A DNA stretch of 64,000 nucleotides from Streptomyces sp. TSRI0281 (GTDB lineage: Bacteria; Actinomycetota; Actinomycetes; Streptomycetales; Streptomycetaceae), in contig NZ_LWLE01000025.1 in the NCBI RefSeq assembly GCF_001905125.1, positions 1-64,000 on the forward strand. The letters are read 5' to 3'. How positions within the stretch are numbered: position 1 is the stretch's first letter; each line of letters opens with the position of its first letter. The position numbers and the translations under genes were made by a program. Of this stretch, positions 44,000 to 54,094 are shown in pieces. Below the pieces are notes generated by a model that was given only the letters and a program-made list of their open reading frames with translations, ran no database searches and was not told where the DNA came from.

Positions 44000-45723
44000 C
44001 CTGTCCCCCCGGGCGGTACGGCCCCGTCGAACGCGAGCGCGCTGGACGCCTCGCCCCGGCCGGCCCGGACCCGGCGGCCCACCCACTGGTAGACCCGGCC
44101 GTCCTCGCCGCGCGCCACCACCGGCACCCGGCCGGCCGTCACCCCCGAGCGGGGGACCTCCTCGTCGCGGAAGAACACGCGTTTCACCTCCGGCTCCAGG
44201 ATCCGGCCGGCCGCCTTGAGCTGCGGCAGGCGGGTGCCGTCCGGACCGAACCGGGGGATCTGCCCGCGCCGTAGGCACACCGCTGCGGAGCCCGTCGCCA
44301 GTGGCACAGGCACCAGCGGGATCCAGTACGCCGGGACCGCCGTGACCAGCCGGTAGGCAAGCGCGGTCGGATCGGTCGGTGCCACTTGGGGGTCGTCGTC
44401 GGGTGGTTCGTCGCCGCGCGCCCGCGGCCCGCCGGTGGCGCTCGGCACCGTCCGCTCGATCGCAAACCCCAGGTTGGCCATCTCGTCGCGGGCGAAGAGC
44501 ACCTCCTCCACGGGGACGCCTTCCAGACGCGCCGAGGCGGTCGGCAGCAGCGGCAGCAATGCCGGCCCGGGCTTTCCGTCCTGGGCGTTCGTCAGCCGGA
44601 ACACCGACCAGTGGTCGTCCTCGACCGGGTCGACGGCCGTCTCGTCCTGGAAGGTGTCGACGACCGTGAGCCCGGCGATCCGGTGCAGCGCGCCCGTGGC
44701 CAGCTCCACCGGGACCATCCAGTGGTCGTTGCCGTAGATGTTCGCGAACTCGACGACCAGCAGCCGGGCCAGGTCGGGCAGACCCGCCCCGATGGCGGGC
44801 AGATTGACCGTCCTGTCCTCGAACTCCCACCAGCGTTCGGTCGGCATGCCCGGATACGTGACGCGGGTGGGCAGCATCTCGGCGGGCGTACCGCCGGCCG
44901 GCGCGGGCAGCGGTGCCGTACCGGCGTCGAGGTCGAACTGGTACGCGTCGGCTGTGCCGCCGGTGTACTCGGGCGCCGTTAGCGTCACCGGCCGCCCGCC
45001 CGGGGCCGCCGTGACCGCGAAGCGGTGCTCCAGGCGTTCCCGTACCCAGCTCGACGGCACCGGCGGCCGGTACCGGCCGCGGAACCACACGAGCCACTGC
45101 TGTGCCGCCTGGTCGAAGGCGGTCCGCTGATCGCCGGTGAGCCCCGGCGGATGCCATCCGCCGTCCAGGTACCCGGCGAGCGCGACGCCGTCGGGTGCCC
45201 GCTCGGCGAGCACCGCCCGCAGCGCCTGCCCGGCCGGGTCGCGCCGCAGCGGATCATCGACCGGGTTCGCCGGCGGCCCTGGCAGCGGCGCCTTGGCGAG
45301 CACCGCCGCGTCGATCCGGTCCAGGACGGCGTCCGGAAGGCTTTGGGCACGCAGGGTGTCGAGGAACCGCCGGCCGGCCCTGGCGACGGCCCGCAGCGGC
45401 AGCCCCTGGATAACCTCACCCGGCGCGGCCCCGGCCTCCGCCAGGTACTCCAGCGGCATGCCCTTCGGCAGGCTGAAGCCCGGCGCGTCGCCGCCCGCGT
45501 GGAAGGCGTCAAGCGGGGTGCTCTCGATGTCGATCCGGCACCGGACCGGCGAGCCCGTGTCCTCGCCCGCGAACTCCGCCATCTGCCACTGCCGGGCGAG
45601 CAGGAACAGCGGGTCGGCAACCCTGGCGGCGAGGGCCTCGTCGAGCTGGCCGCCGGTGCCGCTCGGCCGGACCTCCGGCTCCACTCGATGGAACTGGCCG
45701 AAGGCCATCACGTCGAAGGTCAT
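43996..45723 (-). CDS. 575-aa conserved protein of the giant operon
   Basis: From ATG 45723, overlapping the 1608-aa gene stop by one base (TGATG). The N-terminal block at 32-59 (LAARVADPLFLLARQWQMAE, FAGEDTGSP) matches a signature I recall in large uncharacterised proteins of myxobacteria, cyanobacteria and actinobacteria (DPLW.LARQWQ.GEF.GED.GSP). Other marks are RWWEFEDRTVNLPAIGAGLP and FANIYGNDHWMVPVEL. Soluble, no signal peptide, no catalytic motif seen. Always, as far as I recall, encoded beside the 1608- and 1182-aa families. Function unknown. Confidence 0.7.
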   Translation of the reverse strand: MTFDVMAFGQFHRVEPEVRPSGTGGQLDEALAARVADPLFLLARQWQMAEFAGEDTGSPVRCRIDIESTPLDAFHAGGDAPGFSLPKGMPLEYLAEAGAAPGEVIQGLPLRAVARAGRRFLDTLRAQSLPDAVLDRIDAAVLAKAPLPGPPANPVDDPLRRDPAGQALRAVLAERAPDGVALAGYLDGGWHPPGLTGDQRTAFDQAAQQWLVWFRGRYRPPVPSSWVRERLEHRFAVTAAPGGRPVTLTAPEYTGGTADAYQFDLDAGTAPLPAPAGGTPAEMLPTRVTYPGMPTERWWEFEDRTVNLPAIGAGLPDLARLLVVEFANIYGNDHWMVPVELATGALHRIAGLTVVDTFQDETAVDPVEDDHWSVFRLTNAQDGKPGPALLPLLPTASARLEGVPVEEVLFARDEMANLGFAIERTVPSATGGPRARGDEPPDDDPQVAPTDPTALAYRLVTAVPAYWIPLVPVPLATGSAAVCLRRGQIPRFGPDGTRLPQLKAAGRILEPEVKRVFFRDEEVPRSGVTAGRVPVVARGEDGRVYQWVGRRVRAGRGEASSALAFDGAVPPGGTG

Positions 45724-48700
45724 CAGGACTCTTTCTTGATCAGATCCGCCATGATGACGGCCAAATCCGCCCGGTTCATCAGGTCCTTCACGTGCACACT
45801 GGGCGCCGTCCCCATAGCCGACTCGGGCAGATATGCGGCGGGCAGGTACCGCCCCAGCCAGCCCAGCGCGGCCAGGTCGACCAGGCGCAGCTTCGCCAGG
45901 TCGAGCGCCTCGCCGATGGTGTCGGCGAGCACGTCCGGGGTCCACGGCTGACCGACCACCGGCGGCACGGCGAGGAGCACGGCCTGCGGAGCCCGCGCGC
46001 CGGGCGCGTCGAAATGGAAGGTGGCGCCCGCCGTGTGCTGCTGAGCGGGGATCAGGTCGGACCAGGCGTCGACGACGAGGACGGCGGAGCTGCCCGAGGC
46101 AAGGGACGTGGCGGGGCCGTGCACGACCAGGCCGGTGGCCGGCTTCTCCTCGTCGGCGGGCGTACGCGGCCCGCCGACCCAGCGGTCGTTCAGCGCGAAC
46201 GGCATCTGTCCGATCCGCAGAGTGTGGCCGATGCCGGTCGCCGCCGCCCCGGTGTGCAGCAGCAGGTCGGCGAGGGCGCCGGTGCCCGGCCGGACCGTGC
46301 CCATCTGATCCACCCAGTCACCCGGTACGAGCGAGGGGTCGCCGCCCCGGTCGAGCCCGGTACCGAAAGAGGAGTCGAGTGTCGCCGCGTCGGGCGGTGC
46401 CACCAGGGCCACGGCACGGAATCCGGCACCGAAGACCGCTTCCAGGACCGCGCTGTCGGCGCGCGGCCCGGCGGGCGTCGCCGCCGCGTCGGCCGCCGCC
46501 AGCCGCGTCCTGGCCTCGCGCAGCGCGGCGGCCAGCTGGCCGGCCCGCTCCGCGTCGGTTCCGGCGGGCGGTCCGGTCACTCCGTACGCGGCAAGCTTGT
46601 CCAGGTCCTGCTCGGTCGCGGCCTCGTGGAGGCCGGCGCGGGCCTGCTCCGCCCGGTCGTGCAGCTCCGGGGCGGCGGCCACCGGCACCGCGGGGTACGC
46701 GTGGGCGAGGTCGCCCGGGGTACCGGGACGGCCGGCCGCGATCACCCCGGCCACCGCCGCGCCGAGCGCCTCCACCTGGAGGATGTCCAGGGTGGTACGC
46801 GACCAGCCCGCGCCCCGGTCCGTGCGCAGGACGGGGAGGGCGTCGGCAGGCACGTTCGACGGCCGTTCGGGCAGGAGCGCGGTGGTGAGCGGGACCCGCA
46901 GCCGGTTTCCGGCGGCGAGCGCGACCACGTCGAGCGCGCTGTATCCGGTGAGCGGCCAGGCGTGCTCGGTGACGGTGGTCGCGCCCGGCACGTCCTGCTG
47001 GCCGGGCCGCAGCCAGGCGGCCCGAAGCCGGATCCGGTCGGTCGTTCCCAGCTGGTGACCGGCCCAGGTGTCGAGCCGCGGTTCGGCCGCCGCCCGGGGC
47101 CGTACGGTCTGCTGCGCGCCGTCCCAGCCCGCCGCGCGGGGCGTCCCGTCCGGCACGACGACCAGGACCCGGTGGCCCACCGAGACGCCGCGGCGCGGGG
47201 TGTCGAGCACCTGGGGCCGCGGTGGCGGCTGCCCGCCGGCCGCCAGCGACTCCAGGGTGGCACCGGCACGGTCCGGGCTGCCCTGGGTCAGCTGGTGCAC
47301 GCTCTCGGCGACCAGCAGGTCCCCGACGGCGTCGAGGTCGTCGCGCAGCGCGGCGAGGATCTGCCGGACGGCCTGTTCCTCGGGGCCGGTCATCTGCGGG
47401 TCGCCCGAGTTCGTCCGTAGGTACGCGATGACGTCGTCGTCGGTCACCTCGGCGAGCCGCGCGCCGTCGGTGACGTCGTGGGCGCCGATGAACTCCTGGG
47501 CTCCCGTGCCCGGGTGCTGGACGCCCTGTACCGACCACTTGGCGCGCAGCGGGGCGACGAACCGGTCGAGGACCAGCGTCGAGCCGGGCGCCTCGCCCGC
47601 CTCGTGCAGCCGTCGTTCCAGCCGGTAGCCGAGCAGCGCGCCGAACGGCTGCCCCTGGGCGACCCCGTCGAGGACGGTCATGGCCACCCGCATCCGCCGC
47701 GAGGAGAGGTCCACCGCGAAGGCGCCGGGGTCGGTGGGGTGGGAGAGTGCGCCGCTGCGCAGGATGGCAGCGGTGGTGGCCTGCGGGAGCGAGGGCGCGA
47801 GCACCCAGCCCTGGCTGAACGGGGCGGTGCGCGCCGAGAGGTTCTCCACCCAGCCGTAGGCGCCCAGTTGCACCCCGGTCGGGCGCCGTTCGCGCAGCGC
47901 GGTGAGCCGGGCGGTGGCCAGGGAGCCGATCCAGGCGTCGAGCCGGTGGGAGACCAGGTCGAGGCTTTCGCCGAGCAGCCGCTCCAGGGGGCCGAAGGCG
48001 TCCCCGCGGGCGGCCCAGTCCGGCACCCGCGTGGCGAGGTACTGCAAGGCCGAGTCGATCTCCGCGAGCCGGATGCTCCAGGGCCGCTCGGTGCCGAGCA
48101 GGGTGAGCACGCCCCGGTCCCGCGTCGCCGCCTTGAGGACCTGACCGGCCATGGCCGTGCGGGTGTCGAGGATGGTCTGGTAGATCGTCGGTGCCGGGTC
48201 GGTGGGCTGTCCCGCGTCGGTCGCGGGCCTGATGGTGTGGGCGGTCTTGGGCGTGTGCGGCATCGCGGGCCTGGACGCGGTCGTGGATACGGTCGTGGGC
48301 AGCCGCATGATCGTGCCGAGGGTGAAGGGCTTCGACTTCAGGCCGGATGCGGTGATCGTGGGCAGCAGCTTGGCGGGATTGAACAGCACCTGGGCGAAGC
48401 GCAGCCGGGCCTGGACCTCCTCCGGGTCCTTGGCCCCGGCGGCGGCCCGCCCGTACTCCAGGTTGGCGGTGTGCTTGAGCAGCGCCTCCAGGAGGGTACG
48501 GGCGTCCTGATTGCCGACGACGAGTTTGAGCGTGTCGAAGCGGGTGACGACCCCGTTCAGGAAGTCCGTCAGTACCTTGACCGGGTCCTGGCCATCGGGC
48601 AGGTTCGGCTGGACGTAGGGCAGCCAGAGGCGGGTGGACGCGCCGTTGACGTGATGGCTGATCCGTGGCCGGTAGGTGATGCCCAGGGCCTCGTCGAGGG

Positions 48701-50549
48701 CTCGGGACTGCACGTCCTCGGGGGTGTCGCCCATGCAGAAGCCGGTGGTGGTGAAGTCGATGCCGGCCAGGCCGAGTCCGATGTCCTTGAAGCAGGCGTA
48801 CAGCCCTGCCTGGACGGACCGGACCGACACGGTCCGCGACACCGGGGACATGCCCAGGGCGCGTAGGACGTCGCGCTCGGGCTTGGGGAGCTGGAGGGTC
48901 TCCCCGGGCTGGTCGGGGCCGCCGACCCGGGGCAGGTTACCGACGCCCACCTCCCAGAACGGGCGCAGCACGCCGAGCACGCGGTGCAGCCCCGCGAGGC
49001 CCGGCGACTCGTTCGTGTCCGCCTGCCACCGCGCGGTGGCGGTGACCGGCAGCAGACCGTACGGCTGTCTGCCGATCCGCAACACCGGCAGCGGGCCGCG
49101 GGCCCGCACGTGCTCGATGTGGTGGCGGCGCAGCCAGCCCCGGTCGACGGGGAGTTCCGTGGTTCCCCGGTCGCTCTCCAGGAGTTCGTCGAGGTAGAAG
49201 TCCCCGGTGGCGCTCCACAAGGCGATCTGCAGGGCGCGCGCGTCGGCCTGTTCCGGCTCGTCGGCGCCGGGCAGCGCCGCGAGGAGGCCGGCCGGCACGC
49301 CGAGCGCGGCGGCGGTGCGGGCGCTGTTGGCCCACGGGTCGGGCGCGGCGGCGGGGGTGGCGCCGAGCAGCCGGTCGGCGTCGGGCGGCGCGGGTGGCGG
49401 GCTCTCGTCGCCGGCGAGCAGGTTGGTCGGCGTGCCCTGTGGTACGAAGGCGGCCTCGCCGTCGCCGTCGCGCCCGGACAGCAGTCGGGCGAGCCGGTCG
49501 GCGGACGCCTCGGGGGTGAGGGTGGCGGACACACCGAACGCGACCACCCGGGTGAGCAGGGGCTTGCGGCTGGGGTCGTATCCCAGGTCGGCGCGCAGCG
49601 GCACGGCGACGGCAAGCCCCTTGGCCTCCGCCTCGGCGTAGTCCGTCAGCCAGCGCAGTCCCGGGTCGAGGGGCAGGCCGCTCGGCGGGGGCACGGCGTC
49701 CGGGTCGGGCCCCATCTGCACCACGTCCGGGACCGGCAGGCCCTGCGCCTCGCCTACCAGCACGTCGTCCTGGTAGGCCCGTACGACGAACTGGTCCGGC
49801 AGAGTCGAGGCGGTCGCCGCCCGGTTCCAGCCCCGCCCGCGCATCTGCACGGTCGGCCAGTCCGGTTCCGGCACCGGGTCTGTGCCGGGCACCGGTGCCT
49901 GCGGCCGGGTGTCGGACAGCGGTGTGAGCAGCCGGACGAGCCACCGGGCCCGCTCGGCTCCGAGCGTGCCGGTCAACTGTCCCCAGCCGGCGAGGAGCAG
50001 CCGCGCGCGGTCGCCGTCCGCGTTCTCCGCGCGGCCCGCCCGCCACACGGTCCGCCAGTAGCGGCGGCCCTCCTGGACCTCGCCGTCCGTCGGCAGGGGC
50101 TCGTGCGAGTCGACGTGGATGTCGTCGGGAAAGACGCGGACGAGCAGCGTGTCCGCCGCCGTCCCGTCCGCCGCCGTCCCGCCGGCCCCGTGCCGGTGCG
50201 CATCGTGGCCATGCGTCCTGTGCCCGTGCGCCTTCCGGTCGTGCGCCGCCGTCCGGCCGGCGGTCTCCGGCCCGTGCGTCCCTGGTGTGTCCGTCCCGCC
50301 GCCGAGCCGCAGCCGCGTCTCCAGCCTTACGGGCATGAGGACGAGCGGCACCTCGGGATCGAGTCCGGCGAGCAGTGGGGCGAAGCCATGCTCCGCGAAG
50401 GCGCGTACTCCCGCGTCGATGGCCCGCCGGGCCTGTTCGAGCCGGGCGAAGGCGGCCCGTCGGTCGTCGGCGGTGGCGTGGTTGCCGAGCAGCGCGCGGT
50501 GCTCCTCGGCCACGGCCACGGCCCGGCGCAGAGCGCCGAGTTCTTTCAT
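45723..50549 (-). CDS. 1608-aa giant conserved protein
   Basis: From ATG 50549. N-terminal helical segment (to ~60), then VPLVLMPVRLETRLRLGG (69-84), a His/Gly-rich low-complexity insert at about 89-123, RVFPDDIHVDSHEPLPTDGE (138-157), FVPQGTPTNLLAGDE, QIALWSATGDFYLDELLES and IGRQPYGLLPVTATARW. The body is mixed alpha/beta without transmembrane or signal sequence. The LP.RLETR..., PDDIHVD.HE and FVPQGTPTN blocks are signatures of an uncharacterised family seen across distant phyla, to my memory without assigned function. No enzyme motif found. Its size and position suggest the main body of the complex. Confidence 0.75.
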   Translation of the reverse strand: MKELGALRRAVAVAEEHRALLGNHATADDRRAAFARLEQARRAIDAGVRAFAEHGFAPLLAGLDPEVPLVLMPVRLETRLRLGGGTDTPGTHGPETAGRTAAHDRKAHGHRTHGHDAHRHGAGGTAADGTAADTLLVRVFPDDIHVDSHEPLPTDGEVQEGRRYWRTVWRAGRAENADGDRARLLLAGWGQLTGTLGAERARWLVRLLTPLSDTRPQAPVPGTDPVPEPDWPTVQMRGRGWNRAATASTLPDQFVVRAYQDDVLVGEAQGLPVPDVVQMGPDPDAVPPPSGLPLDPGLRWLTDYAEAEAKGLAVAVPLRADLGYDPSRKPLLTRVVAFGVSATLTPEASADRLARLLSGRDGDGEAAFVPQGTPTNLLAGDESPPPAPPDADRLLGATPAAAPDPWANSARTAAALGVPAGLLAALPGADEPEQADARALQIALWSATGDFYLDELLESDRGTTELPVDRGWLRRHHIEHVRARGPLPVLRIGRQPYGLLPVTATARWQADTNESPGLAGLHRVLGVLRPFWEVGVGNLPRVGGPDQPGETLQLPKPERDVLRALGMSPVSRTVSVRSVQAGLYACFKDIGLGLAGIDFTTTGFCMGDTPEDVQSRALDEALGITYRPRISHHVNGASTRLWLPYVQPNLPDGQDPVKVLTDFLNGVVTRFDTLKLVVGNQDARTLLEALLKHTANLEYGRAAAGAKDPEEVQARLRFAQVLFNPAKLLPTITASGLKSKPFTLGTIMRLPTTVSTTASRPAMPHTPKTAHTIRPATDAGQPTDPAPTIYQTILDTRTAMAGQVLKAATRDRGVLTLLGTERPWSIRLAEIDSALQYLATRVPDWAARGDAFGPLERLLGESLDLVSHRLDAWIGSLATARLTALRERRPTGVQLGAYGWVENLSARTAPFSQGWVLAPSLPQATTAAILRSGALSHPTDPGAFAVDLSSRRMRVAMTVLDGVAQGQPFGALLGYRLERRLHEAGEAPGSTLVLDRFVAPLRAKWSVQGVQHPGTGAQEFIGAHDVTDGARLAEVTDDDVIAYLRTNSGDPQMTGPEEQAVRQILAALRDDLDAVGDLLVAESVHQLTQGSPDRAGATLESLAAGGQPPPRPQVLDTPRRGVSVGHRVLVVVPDGTPRAAGWDGAQQTVRPRAAAEPRLDTWAGHQLGTTDRIRLRAAWLRPGQQDVPGATTVTEHAWPLTGYSALDVVALAAGNRLRVPLTTALLPERPSNVPADALPVLRTDRGAGWSRTTLDILQVEALGAAVAGVIAAGRPGTPGDLAHAYPAVPVAAAPELHDRAEQARAGLHEAATEQDLDKLAAYGVTGPPAGTDAERAGQLAAALREARTRLAAADAAATPAGPRADSAVLEAVFGAGFRAVALVAPPDAATLDSSFGTGLDRGGDPSLVPGDWVDQMGTVRPGTGALADLLLHTGAAATGIGHTLRIGQMPFALNDRWVGGPRTPADEEKPATGLVVHGPATSLASGSSAVLVVDAWSDLIPAQQHTAGATFHFDAPGARAPQAVLLAVPPVVGQPWTPDVLADTIGEALDLAKLRLVDLAALGWLGRYLPAAYLPESAMGTAPSVHVKDLMNRADLAVIMADLIKKES

Positions 50550-53500
50550 CGGTGGCTCTCCTCGGGATGCAGCAGTCGCTCGGCGGGCAGCACGATCCTG
50601 ACGGGCTGCTGGAAGCACTGGCGGGCGATCCCCGCGGCGCTGGTGCCCCAGACGAGGCCGTTGTAGGCGACCTTGGGACGCACGGTCCCCGGGGCGTAGG
50701 CGGCGGCCAGATAGGCCGCCTCGGAGTCGAAGAGGTGGGTCCAGCTGAGGTTGTTCCAGTCGTCCGCCTCGTCGCCGGGGGTGTCCGGCGCCTGGTAGAC
50801 ACTGCCCCAGCCGAGGGCGGAATCCGGGTCGTCGAGGCCGAACCGGGGCTCGGTCGGCTGCTCGGCGATCACGAAGCACCACGGGGTGGCCTTGAGTTCG
50901 GCCTCGGTGAGGTCGAAGCCCAGCATGGCGGTGTCGGGGTCCAGGCCACCGCGGAAGATCGGATGCCGGGCGTGGTCATCGTCGGGGTCGCTGCCGTTCA
51001 GCGGCGCCGCGTAGATGATCGCCCCAGGGTAGCGGCGCAGCAGCGCGCTGCGCAGGAGCAGGACGACGCGGTCGGGCGGGGCGGTCAGATGCGCCCCCAG
51101 CGGCAGGTCGAGCCGCCAGGTGTGCAGCGGCGGGAGATCCGTTCCGTACCCCCAGAACGAGGCGAAGTAGGTGCCGCGCTGGTCGGTCGGGTACTCGCGC
51201 CAGCGCAGCTCTCGGGCGAACTCGTGGTTGAGGCCCACCATGTACGCGGCGACGAAAGGGGGGTTGGTGAGGGCGAGGGTGGCGGTGTCCGCCGGGATGT
51301 GTTCAAGGCCGCCGAACATCCACTCGGTGGACTGGGCCGACAGCGGGGGCCACATGGCGTCGGGGAAGACCGGCGCCCACTGCACGGGAGTGTCCGGATC
51401 GCCGGTGTCCGGACGGTCGACGCGCGCTCCCACGACCGCGGGCACGGTGACCGTGGGATCCGTGAGATGCACGATCGCCTGCTGGGTCTGCTGGGCGGGG
51501 AAGTTGTCGCGGGGCGGGACCGGCGGGGCGTCCGACGGTTTGAGGGCCCGGTCGTGGGCCGAGACGACCATGTCCTTCAGGTCCTTGGGCTGGGCGCCGA
51601 CCACGACGGGGACGGGGAGCCGGTCCTGCTGCCCGGCGAGGACGCCCGGGTCGGTGATGAGGCCGAGGCCGAGTTGGTGGGAGGTGTTCCACTGGTCGAC
51701 GAGACCCTTGAGGACGGAGGTGTCCCAGGGGATCTGGTCCCCGCCCGGCCCGTCGCCCGTGACCTGGAGGGCGCCGAAGCAGTCCGCCCACCACGTGCCG
51801 GAGCCGCCGCTGTCGCTCGGGTCCCAGTCCCAGGTGCCCGGGCAGTCGCCCCGGAACGTGCCGTGGCGGAGGGTGGACCGCCAGGTCCCGGTGAAGACGC
51901 CGTCGGAGGTGTTGTTGCTGCCGCTCCAGGTGCCGGTGCACGCGCCGCGCCAGGTCCCGTTCTCCGATCCGTACTCCCACGTCCCCGTATAGAGGCCGAG
52001 CCAGGTGGGGTCGCCGCCGTCCGCACCGGCGGGGGGACCGCTCCAGGTGCCCACGAAGTCGCCCCTCCAGCTGCCCGACCGGCCGCCCCCGATGTCCCAG
52101 GTGCCGTGGCAGCGGCCCGTCCAATTGCCCAGCGCGCCGCCGTGCGCGACCCCGTCCCACGGACCGATCCACTGACCGGCGAAGCCCCCCTGCGTCGCGC
52201 CGGTGCCCGGCTGCTCGGTGAACAGGCCGAGTCCGACCGGGCCGGTCCGGCCGCTGGGGAAGACGAGGTCGCCCTCCGGTGTCACCGTGGTCCGGGCCAG
52301 GAAATCCGCGGGGGCCTCGGCCTCGGGCAGGTCTGTGATGCGGAAGGCGCGGTTGAGCGCGACGGCGGGCACCGGCGGGGTGGCGGCGAGCTGTTCGGTG
52401 GTCACCTGCCGTTTCAGGGAGCGCCCCACCGCGTCGGCCGCGACCTGCTTCCAGGCGTCCGGCGCGGCGTCCACGGGCGCGAAGACCTTCCGTACGGCTT
52501 CCAGCCGGTCGGGGGCCACGACCTGTTCGGGCGCGACGGCGAAGCCCACCGCGCCGTCCGGGTCGCGGGGGGTGACGGCGAGTCCGGTGGGTGAGGCGGC
52601 GACCGAGGTCAGCACGGTGGCGAACGGCGGTGGCTGCGCGACGTCCACCGTCTGTCCGGCCGTGAGTCCCTCGATGAGCGCCACCCGCCGGCTGAGCGCC
52701 CCCATCGGGCGCACCGTGCGGAAAAAGGTGGTGGTGGCCATGGCGTTGGGCAGCAGACTCGACCGGATCGACGACCACAGGGTGGTGTCCGCGGTCAGCG
52801 GGAGGCGGCTCTGCAGCGGGGCGACCAGGCGCAGCGCCTCGTCGGCGGAGAGCGGCGTGACGTGCCTGAAGTGCAGTCGGCCGGCGATCAGCCGGGCGAA
52901 CCGGCCGAGGTCGATCACCCGGTTGGCCGCCCGGACGTCGGCGAGCTGGCGCCACGCCGAGGCCATGAGGGCCTCCTGGTCGGCCTGGACGGCGCGGGCG
53001 CCGAGCCCGGCCGCGACCCGCCACCGGGGGTCGAGATTGAGAACGTCGAGCCAGCCCTGCGAGGCGGGGTCCGTCTGCTTGCGCAGCGCGTGGAAGCCTC
53101 CGTACAGCGGGGGCAGCACATCGGGGTCCTCGTCGCCCTCGCCGTCCGCGATCGGTACCAGCGCGTCGGCGAGCCGCTGGCGCCACCGCGCGCTCGGGGG
53201 GCCGACGGGCCAGGGATCCGGGGCCGGGGTGTCGGGCGCCCGCAGCGCGCTCTCCACCTGCTGGACGACCGGCCCGGGGCCGGTCGCGAACAGTCCCGGG
53301 CGGCTGATGTCGAGTGGTCTGCGGCCGGGGTGCGCGGGCAGTGGGCGGGCCCGCAGCCGGTCGGCCAGTGTCTCGAAGTCGCCGCCCTCGGCGGTGGCGA
53401 ACGTCCAGGAGAAGTAGACCGGCAGATCGCGCGTCTCCGTGCCGACGCCCCAGGCGGGTGCCAGGCTGGCGCCGTCCAGGGGCTGTCCGAGCCCGGCCAA

Positions 53501-54094
53501 CCGCCCTGCTTCGAAGGTGGGGACGAGACAGGCGGTGTAGCCGGTGTACGGCAGCAGGCGGCGCGGGGCGAGCAGCCGGGACACGGACCGCCGGGGATCG
53601 GTCTCGTGCCCCGGCAGTGTCTGCGCGTGCGCCCAGAGGTGCAAGGTCGCCGGGTCGGGCAGTTCGCTGCCCGCCACCCGCAGGACGGGCAGCGGGACGC
53701 CGGGGGCGTGCTCGGGCCGCCCCTTCGTGAGCGGTACGCAGACCAGGGCGAGCCAGGGGCGCAGGGCGCCGGTGGACCCTGGCATCAGCGGGGTGAACAG
53801 CCAGGGCAGTTCGGTCCGTTCGAACTCCACCAGGGGAAAGCGGGTGGTCTCCGCGTCCGGTGTGCCCGGCAGCGGGAAGAGCCGCACGATCTCCTTGGGG
53901 TCGACGGCCCGGACGTCGCCCGGCCCGTACAGCTGGAGGGCGGGGGCCGGAACCGGCCGACCGGGGCGGCCGTTCACGGAGGCCGTGGCCGCCAGCGAGC
54001 CCCGTACCGGCGTGGTGCGCAGCAGGTCGTCGGGGTCGGTCAGGGAGGCGGCGGCGCCGGACCGGTCCCAGGACGCGAAGGTGTACGTGGTCAT
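50546..54094 (-). CDS. 1182-aa giant protein with Gly-Thr-Trp repeat region
   Basis: From ATG 54094, overlapping the DUF6603 stop (ATGA). N-terminal block FPLVEFERTELPWLFTPLMP and LRPWLALVCVPLTKG, also known to me from uncharacterised proteins next to the 1608-aa family. Residues about 640-773 form a run of short Trp/Gly repeats (GNWTGRCHGTWDIGG, GSWRGDFVGTWSG, LYTGTWEYGSENGTWRG, VFTGTWRS), nearly all ending G-T-W, in the style of a beta-solenoid. The C-terminal part has FARELRWREYPTDQRGTYFA. No signal peptide or membrane helix. Function unknown. Confidence 0.75.
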   Translation of the reverse strand: MTTYTFASWDRSGAAASLTDPDDLLRTTPVRGSLAATASVNGRPGRPVPAPALQLYGPGDVRAVDPKEIVRLFPLPGTPDAETTRFPLVEFERTELPWLFTPLMPGSTGALRPWLALVCVPLTKGRPEHAPGVPLPVLRVAGSELPDPATLHLWAHAQTLPGHETDPRRSVSRLLAPRRLLPYTGYTACLVPTFEAGRLAGLGQPLDGASLAPAWGVGTETRDLPVYFSWTFATAEGGDFETLADRLRARPLPAHPGRRPLDISRPGLFATGPGPVVQQVESALRAPDTPAPDPWPVGPPSARWRQRLADALVPIADGEGDEDPDVLPPLYGGFHALRKQTDPASQGWLDVLNLDPRWRVAAGLGARAVQADQEALMASAWRQLADVRAANRVIDLGRFARLIAGRLHFRHVTPLSADEALRLVAPLQSRLPLTADTTLWSSIRSSLLPNAMATTTFFRTVRPMGALSRRVALIEGLTAGQTVDVAQPPPFATVLTSVAASPTGLAVTPRDPDGAVGFAVAPEQVVAPDRLEAVRKVFAPVDAAPDAWKQVAADAVGRSLKRQVTTEQLAATPPVPAVALNRAFRITDLPEAEAPADFLARTTVTPEGDLVFPSGRTGPVGLGLFTEQPGTGATQGGFAGQWIGPWDGVAHGGALGNWTGRCHGTWDIGGGRSGSWRGDFVGTWSGPPAGADGGDPTWLGLYTGTWEYGSENGTWRGACTGTWSGSNNTSDGVFTGTWRSTLRHGTFRGDCPGTWDWDPSDSGGSGTWWADCFGALQVTGDGPGGDQIPWDTSVLKGLVDQWNTSHQLGLGLITDPGVLAGQQDRLPVPVVVGAQPKDLKDMVVSAHDRALKPSDAPPVPPRDNFPAQQTQQAIVHLTDPTVTVPAVVGARVDRPDTGDPDTPVQWAPVFPDAMWPPLSAQSTEWMFGGLEHIPADTATLALTNPPFVAAYMVGLNHEFARELRWREYPTDQRGTYFASFWGYGTDLPPLHTWRLDLPLGAHLTAPPDRVVLLLRSALLRRYPGAIIYAAPLNGSDPDDDHARHPIFRGGLDPDTAMLGFDLTEAELKATPWCFVIAEQPTEPRFGLDDPDSALGWGSVYQAPDTPGDEADDWNNLSWTHLFDSEAAYLAAAYAPGTVRPKVAYNGLVWGTSAAGIARQCFQQPVRIVLPAERLLHPEESHR

